DNA of 64,000 nucleotides, from contig NZ_PVTR01000007.1 in the NCBI RefSeq assembly GCF_003003005.1, positions 1-64,000 on the forward strand. The letters are read 5' to 3'. Both the position numbers and the translations under genes were made by a program. The notes below the pieces were generated by a model. It had not been told where the DNA came from and searched no databases. It worked only from the letters and a program-made list of their open reading frames with translations. Every line of letters begins with the position of its first letter. Within the stretch, counting starts at the first letter, position 1. The stretch is from Mongoliibacter ruber. Its GTDB lineage: Bacteria > Bacteroidota > Bacteroidia > Cytophagales > Cyclobacteriaceae. Of the stretch, positions 18,304 through 27,094 are shown one piece after another.

Positions 18304-18474
18304 AGGTGAAATAATTTAATAAGAAGGGCTATTTTCAATAAATTGGAATAGCTATCATAAAAAATTTAACTATAAAAAGACTTATTTCCTAGGCCTTTAT
18401 AAAATGAAAGACTTTTGATTTGATGACCGTTTGAATACTGTTATAAATGGTCTGGAGCGCACCTGCTGATCCCA

Positions 18475-19053
18475 TTACAAAATAAACAAGCTGATTGTGC
18501 CAAAAATTACCCCTACTGATCCTCCAACAATAAGTTCAGCCATGCTATGTCTTCCGCTTACTTTCCTTGACCAAGAAATAGCAATAGCCAACAAAAACAA
18601 GATCAAACCCAGTATCACATGAATCTGGGTCAAAGACAAAGCAATATAAAAAGCAATTCCCGCATGAAGTGAGGCCTTGAGTGAAATATTGATACCAGCC
18701 ATTAAAACCAGCATTAAAAGGAAATTCAATGTTTGATATGTAACTGATTCAGGTATGGGAAGGAAGTAAAAAAGGACAGACAAAAGCACAAACAGAGCTA
18801 TTGCGAAAGGGTAAAAGCTTTTTCTTTGGTCATGGTCTGAAACATCAAAGTTGCTGTATTTCCCATTCTTCATTTTTCTGAGATTATGCCAAATGATTGG
18901 TACAGTTACTAGAATCAATGTCAGACCGCTGACCCAAATGGCAGGTGTTGTTTCCATTTTGTGAAAACTCATGCCTATCACATAGATATTACCCAAGATT
19001 AGAGGGTGCCCGACAGTTGACAAAGTTTTTGCAAATCGAATTTTTCTCTGCAT
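18475..19053 (-). CDS. PAP2-like membrane phosphatase
   Basis: A 192-aa integral membrane protein with about six hydrophobic segments. A degenerate phosphatase signature is visible: QRKSFYP as the first motif, KASLHAG in place of PSGH, and SRKVSGRHSMAELIVGG in place of the SR-x5-H-x3-D motif, with Glu instead of Asp. It probably dephosphorylates a lipid phosphate such as a phosphatidate or prenyl diphosphate. The ATG at 19053 follows directly after a GTG codon that could also serve as start. Confidence 0.75.
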   Translation of the reverse strand: MQRKIRFAKTLSTVGHPLILGNIYVIGMSFHKMETTPAIWVSGLTLILVTVPIIWHNLRKMKNGKYSNFDVSDHDQRKSFYPFAIALFVLLSVLFYFLPIPESVTYQTLNFLLMLVLMAGINISLKASLHAGIAFYIALSLTQIHVILGLILFLLAIAISWSRKVSGRHSMAELIVGGSVGVIFGTISLFIL

Positions 19054-19201
19054 CACTTATTTTTCTCCCTTTAAAGATTTTTTTTCCATCAGCTCAATCT
19101 GTTTTGACAACCTTCTTCGTAAATAAAATCAACCAACATAATTTAACTGCCACACATACATTGAGAATTAGTTTAGTTTGTGGTTCATTTTTTAGGCTAT
19201 A

Positions 19202-19221
19202 GTGGCTCCAAAAGGAGCCAC
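19202..19221. terminator. Stem-loop GTGGCTCC/GGAGCCAC
   Basis: A perfect 8-bp stem with an AAAA loop and a TTTCTTTT tract on the plus strand. The genes around it are on the minus strand, and on that strand no T-run follows. It may be a leftover terminator or act in the plus direction only. Confidence 0.4.
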
Positions 19222-19238
19222 TTTCTTTTGAATTTAAT

Positions 19239-19955
19239 TCAAATAAATAACTCGCTTATTTTCTTAGCCATATGATTGTAACCTATGTCTGATGGGTGAA
19301 TTCCATCTTTTGCATAAAAGTCAGGTTCAAAGTCGTGTTTGAGTTCAAGGAGATTGATTTTGGTGTTTGATTTGGCGAGAAGTTTCAATTCAGCCGCTAG
19401 CAATTTTCTATGCCAGCCAAGAAAAAACTGTAGCAATCCAGGAATAGCGGGAAATTGATGTACAGGTGGAATTTCAGGCAGGATGATTTTTGTTGTGCCA
19501 ATTTGTGTTTCCAGCATGTCTACAAATTCCTTGATAGCTTTTCTGAACTTATGCGGTGGAGTGAACTTGAAGCAATCATTTGCACCTATCAGAATGACAA
19601 CAACGTCAAATACCTTTTTTTCTTTATCTAGACCATGCAACAAGAGTGACCTTAGACGGGAAGCCTTGAGTCCATTTTTACCCAAGTTTAAAAGTGCTGA
19701 TTTTTCTCCTGTATGGTGATACAAATGAGCTCCAATTGATTGGGAAGCTTCACTTGCACCTACTCCCGCGACTGTAGATTCTCCGATTACCAGGATGGAT
19801 TTTTCGTTAGTATCACCCGGAAGGGAGAGGTATTCTGAAACAGGAGACAAGCGAATGATTTTCTTCCTTAGTTTTTTACCCTCAAAATAAAGGAGTGGTA
19901 AGAATGGTAGGAGCAAACAGAGCTCGAGAAAATAGATTAGTTTGTTTCGTAGCAT
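19239..19955 (-). CDS. SGNH/GDSL hydrolase
   Basis: A 238-aa lipase/esterase-like SGNH hydrolase. Block I is ILVIGESTVAGVGAS (catalytic Ser), block II includes LGKNGLKAS, block III is VILIGANDCF, and block V is DGIHPSDIGYNHMA with the Asp-His pair. An N-terminal hydrophobic segment (LIYFLELCLLLPFLPLLYF) suggests a membrane anchor, with the catalytic part probably outside the cytoplasmic membrane. The substrate is unknown; lipids, polysaccharide acetyl groups and lysophospholipids are possible. Confidence 0.85.
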   Translation of the reverse strand: MLRNKLIYFLELCLLLPFLPLLYFEGKKLRKKIIRLSPVSEYLSLPGDTNEKSILVIGESTVAGVGASEASQSIGAHLYHHTGEKSALLNLGKNGLKASRLRSLLLHGLDKEKKVFDVVVILIGANDCFKFTPPHKFRKAIKEFVDMLETQIGTTKIILPEIPPVHQFPAIPGLLQFFLGWHRKLLAAELKLLAKSNTKINLLELKHDFEPDFYAKDGIHPSDIGYNHMAKKISELFI

Positions 19956-19959
19956 ATAT

Positions 19960-19990
19960 AGAAAAACACCAAGCTCTTAGACTTGGTGTA
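19960..19990 (-). terminator. Terminator after the SUI1 gene
   Basis: An 8-bp stem (19966-19973 with 19982-19989, ACACCAAG/CTTGGTGT) is followed on the minus strand by TTTTTC. It sits right behind the SUI1 stop codon. Confidence 0.8.
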
Positions 19991-19996
19991 TTTTGA

Positions 19997-20356
19997 TTAA
20001 CCTCCTGACTTTTTGGCTTTGTAACCTTGATCGAGTAATATTTCAAGAACCTTATCTCTATGATCTCCTTGAATCAGTATTTCACCATCCTTGGCAGAAC
20101 CTCCTACACCACACTTGGTTTTGAGCATTTTTCCCAATTCTTTGAGGTCATCTTCGGTTCCTATAAATCCATCAATTAGGGTAACTTGTTTGCCCCCTCT
20201 GGATTTCTTGTCCAGCATGACCTTCAACTTTTGTTGTTGGGGAGGCAAGGTTTCAGCTTCATCATCACCTCCGGCATCAAATTCAAAATTATTGCTGGTT
20301 GAATAGACGACTCCATCTCTTTTTTTCCAATCGTTACTTTTATTTTTTCTCCCCAT
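19997..20356 (-). CDS. Translation initiation factor SUI1/YciH family
   Basis: A 119-aa bacterial SUI1 (eIF1-like) protein. The C-terminal domain contains [31 protein letters not shown] and [17 protein letters not shown]. The eIF1 family ensures start-codon accuracy in eukaryotes; the bacterial YciH role is less certain. The ATG at 20356 is preferred because it starts two bases after the stop codon of the universal stress protein gene. A start 24 bases upstream would overlap that gene. The two genes are probably one transcript ending at the hairpin near 19966-19989. Confidence 0.88.
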   Translation of the reverse strand: MGRKNKSNDWKKRDGVVYSTSNNFEFDAGGDDEAETLPPQQQKLKVMLDKKSRGGKQVTLIDGFIGTEDDLKELGKMLKTKCGVGGSAKDGEILIQGDHRDKVLEILLDQGYKAKKSGG

Positions 20357-20358
20357 TC

Positions 20359-21207
20359 CTATTTGGCTTTCATTGTCCATACGGGTCTTTTGGCAGCATT
20401 GACCACATCTTCCGCTATACTTCCACTCAATAGGTGTAAAAAGCCTGTTCTGCCATGAGTAGCCATTGCGATCATATCTGCATCAATGTCATCTGCATAG
20501 TCAATAATTCCCTCTTCTTCACTGGAGCTATTGTACACTTCCATTGAACTCACATTCAATTTGTTGTTTGATGCAAAATCCTGAATTTTTTTCTTCGAAG
20601 TTCTGGTGTTTTCAAACATGCTTGGTGTGTTGATTTTTACCAAATGCAGCTCTGCATCTATTACAATTGATGCTGTTTTCAGTTTCTCCACCACTTGAGA
20701 AGGCACATTGTCAAAGTCACTGGCAAAAACCACTTTCTTGATTTCTGAAGGGTGAATGTCTCTTTTTACTGTGATGACAGGGCATGTTGCATTGCGTACC
20801 ACTTTTTCAGTATTGCTGCCTATGAGGACTTCTTCAAGGCCGGTAGAACCCTTGCTTCCCATCACTACTAAATCTGCATTTACTTCGGTAATTTCTTTTG
20901 CAATACCTGCAAATGGATTCCCAAATACTATTTTGGTTTCGAAAGTGTAAGGCTCATCCTTATGTTCAGCTTCAAGGCTTGCCATTTGTTGCTTACGTTT
21001 TTCTACCAGCTCTACCATAAATATTTGCTGAGCATCGTTGCTGAATGCTCCAGCCTCGCCCATGCTACTGAAGCTTTGTGGACCTGGTAGTTCGATTACA
21101 TGTAGAAGTTTGAGTTTCTTTTTAGTATTTTTTGCAAGTTCTTTAGCAAAATTGAAAGCATATACTGCCTCTTGGGAAAAGTCATAGGGTACTAGGATAG
21201 TCTTCAT
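20359..21207 (-). CDS. Universal stress protein, two UspA domains
   Basis: A 282-aa protein with two tandem Usp domains (about 1-147 and 150-282). The first ends in [20 protein letters not shown], the ATP-binding G-x2-G-x9-G-S type motif, and the second in [19 protein letters not shown], so both may bind nucleotide. Such proteins respond to starvation and stress in the cytoplasm. The downstream SUI1 gene starts two bases after its stop, suggesting an operon linking stress and translation start. Confidence 0.9.
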   Translation of the reverse strand: MKTILVPYDFSQEAVYAFNFAKELAKNTKKKLKLLHVIELPGPQSFSSMGEAGAFSNDAQQIFMVELVEKRKQQMASLEAEHKDEPYTFETKIVFGNPFAGIAKEITEVNADLVVMGSKGSTGLEEVLIGSNTEKVVRNATCPVITVKRDIHPSEIKKVVFASDFDNVPSQVVEKLKTASIVIDAELHLVKINTPSMFENTRTSKKKIQDFASNNKLNVSSMEVYNSSSEEEGIIDYADDIDADMIAMATHGRTGFLHLLSGSIAEDVVNAAKRPVWTMKAK

Positions 21208-21427
21208 TTGTTCAGGTTTTAGTTAATGCTGGAAAATACAAAAAATCCGCCAATTAGGTGAATTCAGACATCATTTTATTCTATTTAAAAGGCAAAGATT
21301 AGGATTGCTTCTTAGGTATATGGTAAAGGTTTTCGCTGATTACGAGTAGGTTTTGGATTTTTATTGTAAGTGTTTTTGCATTGTCATAAAAAAACTGATA
21401 TTCGTCAGCTATATAGTATACATATCA

Positions 21428-22645
21428 TTGATTGCCCTCAAACCATATCAAAACCATCATTCAGTTTGTCCCCGATGTGGGGAAATTGACCTTTTATCCA
21501 AAGAATTTCATTTTTTGGGAATTCACGTTTTACATGATTTTACGTGTCCAGCTTGCAGTGTGTCATATTGGGAAACGATGCGTACTGGGCATACGATTGA
21601 CCAAAGTGTTTGCTTGCAAAAGGAAACTTTGAAAGTACTTGGAAACCCTGCCAATATGGACTGGCTGATCCAACCTTTGCAAGCTTGTGTGCAATCAAAA
21701 AATGAAGGACAAGTAAGCTTGAACAGAGAGAAAAGGAAATCTTCAGATAAGGTCATTTTACTCAACTGTCTTGATGATTGTTTTGGACATGTATTTACCA
21801 AGCTTTGGAATGCATGTTTTATTCCCGAAGGCTATGATTTGATCGTGGTTATACCGCAGCAGTGTGCTTGGATGGTACCTCAAGAAGTGGCTGAAATATG
21901 GGCCGTACCTGTGACTGTTTCTCAAATCGGGAAAGGCTTGGGTAAGTTTGATGATCAAATCAAACGTGCTTTAGAGGACTTCAGTGAAGTGCTGTTACAT
22001 CCAGGTTACGTTCATTTGGATCATTTGAAAGTTCCTTTGGAAAAAGTGTTGAAGCTGAAGAGATTCTCACTTCCTGATTTTTTGGTGAAAACTCCACGTA
22101 TAGGGATTGTCTTGCGTGAAGATAGGTTTTGGCTCAACTCAAGGTTTCTTGAATTTTTGTTTTTGGTCTGCAAAAAAACTGGAACATTGGAAAAATATAA
22201 ATTTATTTTTCTCAGAAGACAAAGGCGCTTGGTACTGCAATTAAACCAAGTACTGGAAAAACACTTTCCAGATTTAGAGTTTTATGTTTCAGGTTTGGGG
22301 ACAAGTGGCGATTATCCGGCTTACATTCAAGACCTGAGGGTTGATGAAATTATTTCTGAAAATGAGCTGAGTAGAAATCAAATTTATGCTGAAACCCAAT
22401 TGGTAATCGGTGTTCATGGCTCCCACTTGTTGGTGCCTACAGGTTTGGCTGCAGGCTACGTGAATATCAACCCTAGGTATAAGACAGCCCATTGGGTAGA
22501 AGACACGATTTTGCCATATACTGGAAGAATGCAGCATTTTTTAGGCAGGAAACTCGATCAATTTTCCAGTCCACAATTGGTAGCACACCATATAATCCGG
22601 ATTTTCGATGACTTTGAATATGTTCAAAAAAGGCTGAATGAATAA
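21428..22645 (+). CDS. GT61/DUF563-like glycosyltransferase with N-terminal zinc-ribbon-like motif
   Basis: About 405 aa. The C-terminal half resembles GT61/DUF563 proteins: RIGIVLREDRFWL, KYKFIFLRRQRR and the typical VIGVHGSHLLVPTGLAAGY, in which His and the following small residues belong to the sugar-nucleotide site. The N-terminus carries CPRCG and CPAC, 36 residues apart, a pattern like a zinc ribbon and unusual for this family. No ATG precedes CPRCG in frame, so the start is uncertain: TTG at 21428 is my choice, and TTG at 21353 would add a hydrophobic stretch. Function is inferred and moderate in confidence. Confidence 0.6.
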   Translation: MIALKPYQNHHSVCPRCGEIDLLSKEFHFLGIHVLHDFTCPACSVSYWETMRTGHTIDQSVCLQKETLKVLGNPANMDWLIQPLQACVQSKNEGQVSLNREKRKSSDKVILLNCLDDCFGHVFTKLWNACFIPEGYDLIVVIPQQCAWMVPQEVAEIWAVPVTVSQIGKGLGKFDDQIKRALEDFSEVLLHPGYVHLDHLKVPLEKVLKLKRFSLPDFLVKTPRIGIVLREDRFWLNSRFLEFLFLVCKKTGTLEKYKFIFLRRQRRLVLQLNQVLEKHFPDLEFYVSGLGTSGDYPAYIQDLRVDEIISENELSRNQIYAETQLVIGVHGSHLLVPTGLAAGYVNINPRYKTAHWVEDTILPYTGRMQHFLGRKLDQFSSPQLVAHHIIRIFDDFEYVQKRLNE

Positions 22646-22713
22646 ATTCTTTAATCTTTTACCTCAAATACTTACCTTTGCTCCTTCTCAAAAAAGGCTT
22701 CAAAAAACAGCAC

Positions 22714-25700
22714 ATGATCCTCTTTTTCCAATCCCCAAGTGAACTTGTATATGCAGTTCAGTCAAATCACCCTTTAAATAACCAAGACATTGATAAACTT
22801 TCCTGGCTTTTTGGCGAGGCTAACTTGCTTGAAAGCAAGGAAGTAACCGGTGACTTTGCCGGTCCAAGGAAAGAAATGATCACTCCTTGGTCTACAAATG
22901 CAGTAGAAATCACCCTCAATATGGGTATTCAAGGAATCGTCCGAATAGAGGAATATTATCCGATTTCAGATAAAGATTCCTTAGATCCAATGTTACAAAC
23001 AGCCTATGAGGGCTTAGATCAGGAAATCTATGACATACATCTTGAGCCGGAAGCCATTGTACCGGTCGAGGACATTATGGCCTACAGCCAAAAAGAAGGT
23101 TTGGCATTAAGCGATGAAGAAGTTTCTTATCTGGAAGGTGTGAGCAAGCAATTGGGCCGTCCTTTGACAGATTCTGAAGTTTTTGGGTTTAGCCAAGTAA
23201 ATTCAGAACACTGTAGACATAAAATTTTCAACGGTTCTTTCGTGATAGATGGAGTAGAAAAGGAAAAGACTCTTTTTCAACTGATCAAAGAAACATCCAA
23301 GAAGCACCCAAATAGAATCATATCTGCCTACAAAGACAACGTTGCTTTCGTAGGGGGGCCTAAAGCCCAGCAGTTTGCACCTAAAACTCAGGACAAAGCT
23401 GATTTTTTTGAAACTGAGACAATTGATACAGTTCTGTCCCTAAAGGCCGAGACCCATAATTTTCCAACCACAGTAGAACCGTTCAATGGTGCTGCGACAG
23501 GCGCAGGGGGAGAGATCAGGGATAGATTGGCCGGTGGAACCGCCTCAATTCCTTTGGCGGGAACCGCAGTCTACATGACTTCTTACCCAAGGTCTGAAAA
23601 AGGCAGAAGCTGGGAGAAAAATCTGGAAGAAAGAAAATGGCTCTATCAAACGCCAATGGATATTTTGATCAAAGCTTCCAACGGAGCTTCTGATTTTGGG
23701 AATAAATTCGGTCAGCCTTTGATCTGTGGTTCTGTCCTTACTTTTGAACATGAGGAAAATGACAAGTCCCACGGATTTGACAAAGTGATCATGTTGGCGG
23801 GAGGAATCGGTTTCACCCGAAAAGAATATGCCATCAAAAATGAGCCTAGCAAAGGGGATAAAATCATCGTAATGGGTGGTGACAATTACCGGATAGGTAT
23901 GGGTGGTAGTGCCGTGTCTTCTGTAAATACTGGAGAATTCAGCAATGCAATCGAGTTGAATGCTATTCAACGTTCAAATCCTGAAATGCAAAAGCGTGTC
24001 GCTAATGTGATTCGCGCCATGGCGGAAAGCAAAGAAAATCCTATTATTTCTATCCATGATCACGGAGCGGGAGGGCATTTGAATTGCCTTTCTGAACTGG
24101 TAGAAAGCACGGGTGGTACAATTCATATAGATAAATTGCCTGTTGGTGATCCGACACTTTCTGCTAAGGAAATCATAGGAAATGAGTCTCAAGAGCGAAT
24201 GGGCTTGGTGGTGAATGAAAGAGATGTTGCAATGCTTCAGAAGATTTCTGAGAGAGAAAGGGCTCCTTTTTATGTAGTAGGGGAGACCACAGGAGACATG
24301 CATTTCAAGTTTGAGGATAGTAAAAAAGGGGAAAAACCAGTAGACTGGAATCTGGCATACATGTTTGGCAGCAGTCCCAAAACCATTTTGGAAGATAGCC
24401 CTTCGGCGGTTCAATTTTCTGAACCTGAGTATTCAGCTGATCAGATCAAATCATATATCGAAGAGGTGTTGCAGTTGGAAGCTGTGGCTTGTAAAGATTG
24501 GTTGACCAATAAGGTAGACCGTTCTGTGACAGGTAGAGTTGTGACCCAACAGACCACTGGTGAAATCCAGCTTCCGCTCAATAACGTAGCAGTAATGGCA
24601 TTGGATTTTACAGGTGAAAAAGGAATCGCCACCTCTATAGGCCATGCTCCTGTGGCGGCATTGGCCAACCCGGAAGCTGGTTCAAGGTTAGCGATAGCCG
24701 AAGCGCTGACAAATTTGATCTGGGCACCTATTGCAGATGGCCTGAGTGGTGTGTCCTTGAGTGCCAACTGGATGTGGCCTGCCAAGAATGAGGGCGAAAA
24801 TGATAGGCTTTACCGTGCGGTAGAGGCGGTTTCAGACTTTGCCATAGCTTTGGGTGTCAATATTCCAACAGGAAAAGACTCCCTTTCCATGACTCAAAAA
24901 TACCCAGGTGGAAAAACTGTTTATTCCCCAGGGACAGTAATTATTTCTACGGTAGGAGAGTGTTCAGATCCGAAATCCACTGTTTCTCCTGATATCAAAC
25001 CTATAGAAGGATCTAAGATTTATTATATAGATTTCTCAAAAGATACTCCAAAACTAGGGGGATCCAGTTTTGCGCAAGCCCATAACAAAATAGGGCAGGA
25101 TGTACCCGACATTAAAGACAGCTACTATTTTTCGCAGGCATTTATGGTAGTGCAGAAACTTATAGAAAAGGGAGAAGTGCTTGCCGGTCACGATATTGCT
25201 TCCGGAGGACTTATTACCTCACTATTGGAAATGTGTTTCCCCTCTTCGAATGTTGGTTTGAAGATCAAATTAGACAGGTTTGAGGAAAGTGATTTTGTCA
25301 AGGCATTGTTTGCTGAGAATCCAGGAGTATTGATTCAGGTCAATAATCAAGAACGCGTGAGGTCAGTACTGGCCAATTATGGTATTTCATATATTTCCAT
25401 TGCCGATGTCACTTTAGATGGAAAAGTCAATATGGATCAGGCTAATTTGGTATTGGATGTGGCCGAGATGAGGGATACTTGGTTCAAGTCATCTTACTTA
25501 TTGGATAAAAAGCAAAGTGGTGAAAGCCTAGCCTTGGAGCGTTTTACTAACTACAAGAATCAGAAGCTACATTTTGCCTTTGGATCTGATTGGAAGGGGA
25601 TGTATGATACATTTGGACTGAATCCATACAGGAAGGAGCCTTCTGGTAAAAAAGCAGCCATTATCAGGGAGAAAGGTGTCAATGGAGATAGAGAGATGGC

Positions 25701-26394
25701 CTATGCGCTTTGGTTGGCGGGATTTGATGTGAAGGACGTTCACATGACAGATTTGATCTCTGGACGGGAAAACCTAGAAGATGTTCAAATGATTGTATTT
25801 GTGGGCGGATTCTCAAATTCAGATGTTTTGGGTTCAGCCAAAGGTTGGGCAGGAGCATTTTTGTATAATGAGAAAGCCAAACAAGCCTTGGATAACTTCT
25901 ATGTACGAAAAGATACATTGAGTTTGGGTGTCTGCAACGGCTGTCAGCTGATGGTAGAATTAGGTTTAGTCACTCCCGACCATGACAAAAAGCCTAAAAT
26001 GTTGCATAATGCAAGCCATAAGTTTGAATCAGCTTTTGTGAATGTTGATATTCCTGAAAATAACACGGTGATGTTTGGAAGCTTGGCTGGTCAGAGGTTA
26101 GGCGTCTGGGTGGCACATGGCGAGGGTAAATTCAGTTTGCCTAAAGAAAAAAGTGACTACCACATTGGAATGACCTATTCGTATCAAGGCTACCCGGGTA
26201 ACCCAAATGGCTCAGATCATGCAGTAGCTGGTATTGCTACAGCAGATGGCAGGCATTTGGCTATCATGCCACATATAGAAAGGTCCTTGAAGCCATGGAA
26301 CTGGCCTTATTATCCTTCTGAATCTAAAAGTGAAGAGATTACGCCTTGGGTTGAGGCATTTGTCAATGCTTATAAGTGGATAGAAAAAAAGTAA
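22714..26394 (+). CDS. purL: Phosphoribosylformylglycinamidine synthase PurL (large form)
   Basis: A 1226-aa single-chain enzyme that converts FGAR to FGAM with glutamine and ATP in purine synthesis. It contains the N-terminal domain, two AIR-synthase-like halves (for example FSQVNSEHCRHKIFNG, ETHNFPTTVEPFNGAATGAGG and IPTGKDSLSMTQKY) and a C-terminal class I glutaminase domain with the nucleophile at Cys1074 in GVCNGCQLMVE. The end MPHIERSLKPWNWPYYP carries the catalytic His and Glu. The length matches the proteobacterial-type large PurL. The ATG at 22714 is preferred; an upstream start in the same frame adds 12 residues of low-complexity sequence. Confidence 0.97.
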   Translation: MILFFQSPSELVYAVQSNHPLNNQDIDKLSWLFGEANLLESKEVTGDFAGPRKEMITPWSTNAVEITLNMGIQGIVRIEEYYPISDKDSLDPMLQTAYEGLDQEIYDIHLEPEAIVPVEDIMAYSQKEGLALSDEEVSYLEGVSKQLGRPLTDSEVFGFSQVNSEHCRHKIFNGSFVIDGVEKEKTLFQLIKETSKKHPNRIISAYKDNVAFVGGPKAQQFAPKTQDKADFFETETIDTVLSLKAETHNFPTTVEPFNGAATGAGGEIRDRLAGGTASIPLAGTAVYMTSYPRSEKGRSWEKNLEERKWLYQTPMDILIKASNGASDFGNKFGQPLICGSVLTFEHEENDKSHGFDKVIMLAGGIGFTRKEYAIKNEPSKGDKIIVMGGDNYRIGMGGSAVSSVNTGEFSNAIELNAIQRSNPEMQKRVANVIRAMAESKENPIISIHDHGAGGHLNCLSELVESTGGTIHIDKLPVGDPTLSAKEIIGNESQERMGLVVNERDVAMLQKISERERAPFYVVGETTGDMHFKFEDSKKGEKPVDWNLAYMFGSSPKTILEDSPSAVQFSEPEYSADQIKSYIEEVLQLEAVACKDWLTNKVDRSVTGRVVTQQTTGEIQLPLNNVAVMALDFTGEKGIATSIGHAPVAALANPEAGSRLAIAEALTNLIWAPIADGLSGVSLSANWMWPAKNEGENDRLYRAVEAVSDFAIALGVNIPTGKDSLSMTQKYPGGKTVYSPGTVIISTVGECSDPKSTVSPDIKPIEGSKIYYIDFSKDTPKLGGSSFAQAHNKIGQDVPDIKDSYYFSQAFMVVQKLIEKGEVLAGHDIASGGLITSLLEMCFPSSNVGLKIKLDRFEESDFVKALFAENPGVLIQVNNQERVRSVLANYGISYISIADVTLDGKVNMDQANLVLDVAEMRDTWFKSSYLLDKKQSGESLALERFTNYKNQKLHFAFGSDWKGMYDTFGLNPYRKEPSGKKAAIIREKGVNGDREMAYALWLAGFDVKDVHMTDLISGRENLEDVQMIVFVGGFSNSDVLGSAKGWAGAFLYNEKAKQALDNFYVRKDTLSLGVCNGCQLMVELGLVTPDHDKKPKMLHNASHKFESAFVNVDIPENNTVMFGSLAGQRLGVWVAHGEGKFSLPKEKSDYHIGMTYSYQGYPGNPNGSDHAVAGIATADGRHLAIMPHIERSLKPWNWPYYPSESKSEEITPWVEAFVNAYKWIEKK

Positions 26395-26402
26395 TTAAAA
26401 CC

Positions 26403-26432
26403 AAAAAAGCCGCTCTAAAAAGCGGCTTTTTG
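26403..26432. terminator. Terminator after purL
   Basis: A 7-bp stem (AGCCGCT at 26408-26414 with AGCGGCT at 26421-26427) has an A-run on its left and a T-run on its right. It can stop transcription from purL and, in reverse, from the curli-linked lipoprotein gene. Confidence 0.9.
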
Positions 26433-26448
26433 ATTTCTTGAAGTAGTA

Positions 26449-27087
26449 TCAATTCCTAGTCCTAAATGACCAAGTGGGGCTATTTGCAACATTTCTGCCT
26501 TCAAATCTAGCTACAACATACCAGAAATATGTTGTATTGGACTTTAAGTTGGAAGCTGTTACTTCGCGATTTACTAAATTTTCACCCAGTACGGTTTGAG
26601 TTGTGGATCCTGATTCAAATATGAAAACGGTGTATTCCAATTGCTGCCCCCTGTTTTGTTGTTCTACACTCCACCTAAAGGTAACATTCAAAGGTTGATC
26701 TATAGCAGTGTTTCCTGGTACAGGATCAAAAATCAATACGTTACCCACATTTCTTTCATCTTTAAGCATAAAAAATGTAAGGTTTGTATTTTCACCTTCA
26801 AATACAGCGACAGAAACATTTCCATTCAAGAAATCCTTTTTTCTGGCACTTATACTTACATCTCCAGATTGTACCCGACTAAAGGAAAACTCTCCATTTT
26901 CATTTGTAAGCACAGTTGATGATGCAGGTGTTGTAGCCACCAAGACACCTTCGAGAGGTTCATATGTTTCACCATCTACAATCACTCCACTGATAGAACC
27001 AAAGCGGTCTATATCCAATTTAATATCTTCGCAACCTAAAAGTAGAAATGCCAAGAATACCAGATTTACTAAAAACGACTTCTTCAT
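26449..27087 (-). CDS. Lipoprotein with carboxypeptidase-regulatory-like and FN3-like domains
   Basis: A 212-aa lipoprotein. The signal peptide ends in the lipobox LLLGC. A CarboxypepD_reg-like domain follows (SISGVIVDGETYEPLEGVLV...TNENGEFSFSRV), then a fibronectin-III-like domain (about 118-212, with FRWSVEQQNRGQQLEYTVFIFE and TTYFWYVVA). It starts 7 bases after csgG stops, so it is probably the last gene of the curli secretion operon and may act at the cell surface with the curli apparatus, which is inference. The ATG at 27087 is preferred over a TTG six bases upstream. Confidence 0.85.
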   Translation of the reverse strand: MKKSFLVNLVFLAFLLLGCEDIKLDIDRFGSISGVIVDGETYEPLEGVLVATTPASSTVLTNENGEFSFSRVQSGDVSISARKKDFLNGNVSVAVFEGENTNLTFFMLKDERNVGNVLIFDPVPGNTAIDQPLNVTFRWSVEQQNRGQQLEYTVFIFESGSTTQTVLGENLVNREVTASNLKSNTTYFWYVVARFEGRNVANSPTWSFRTRN

Positions 27088-27094
27088 AGCCAAC

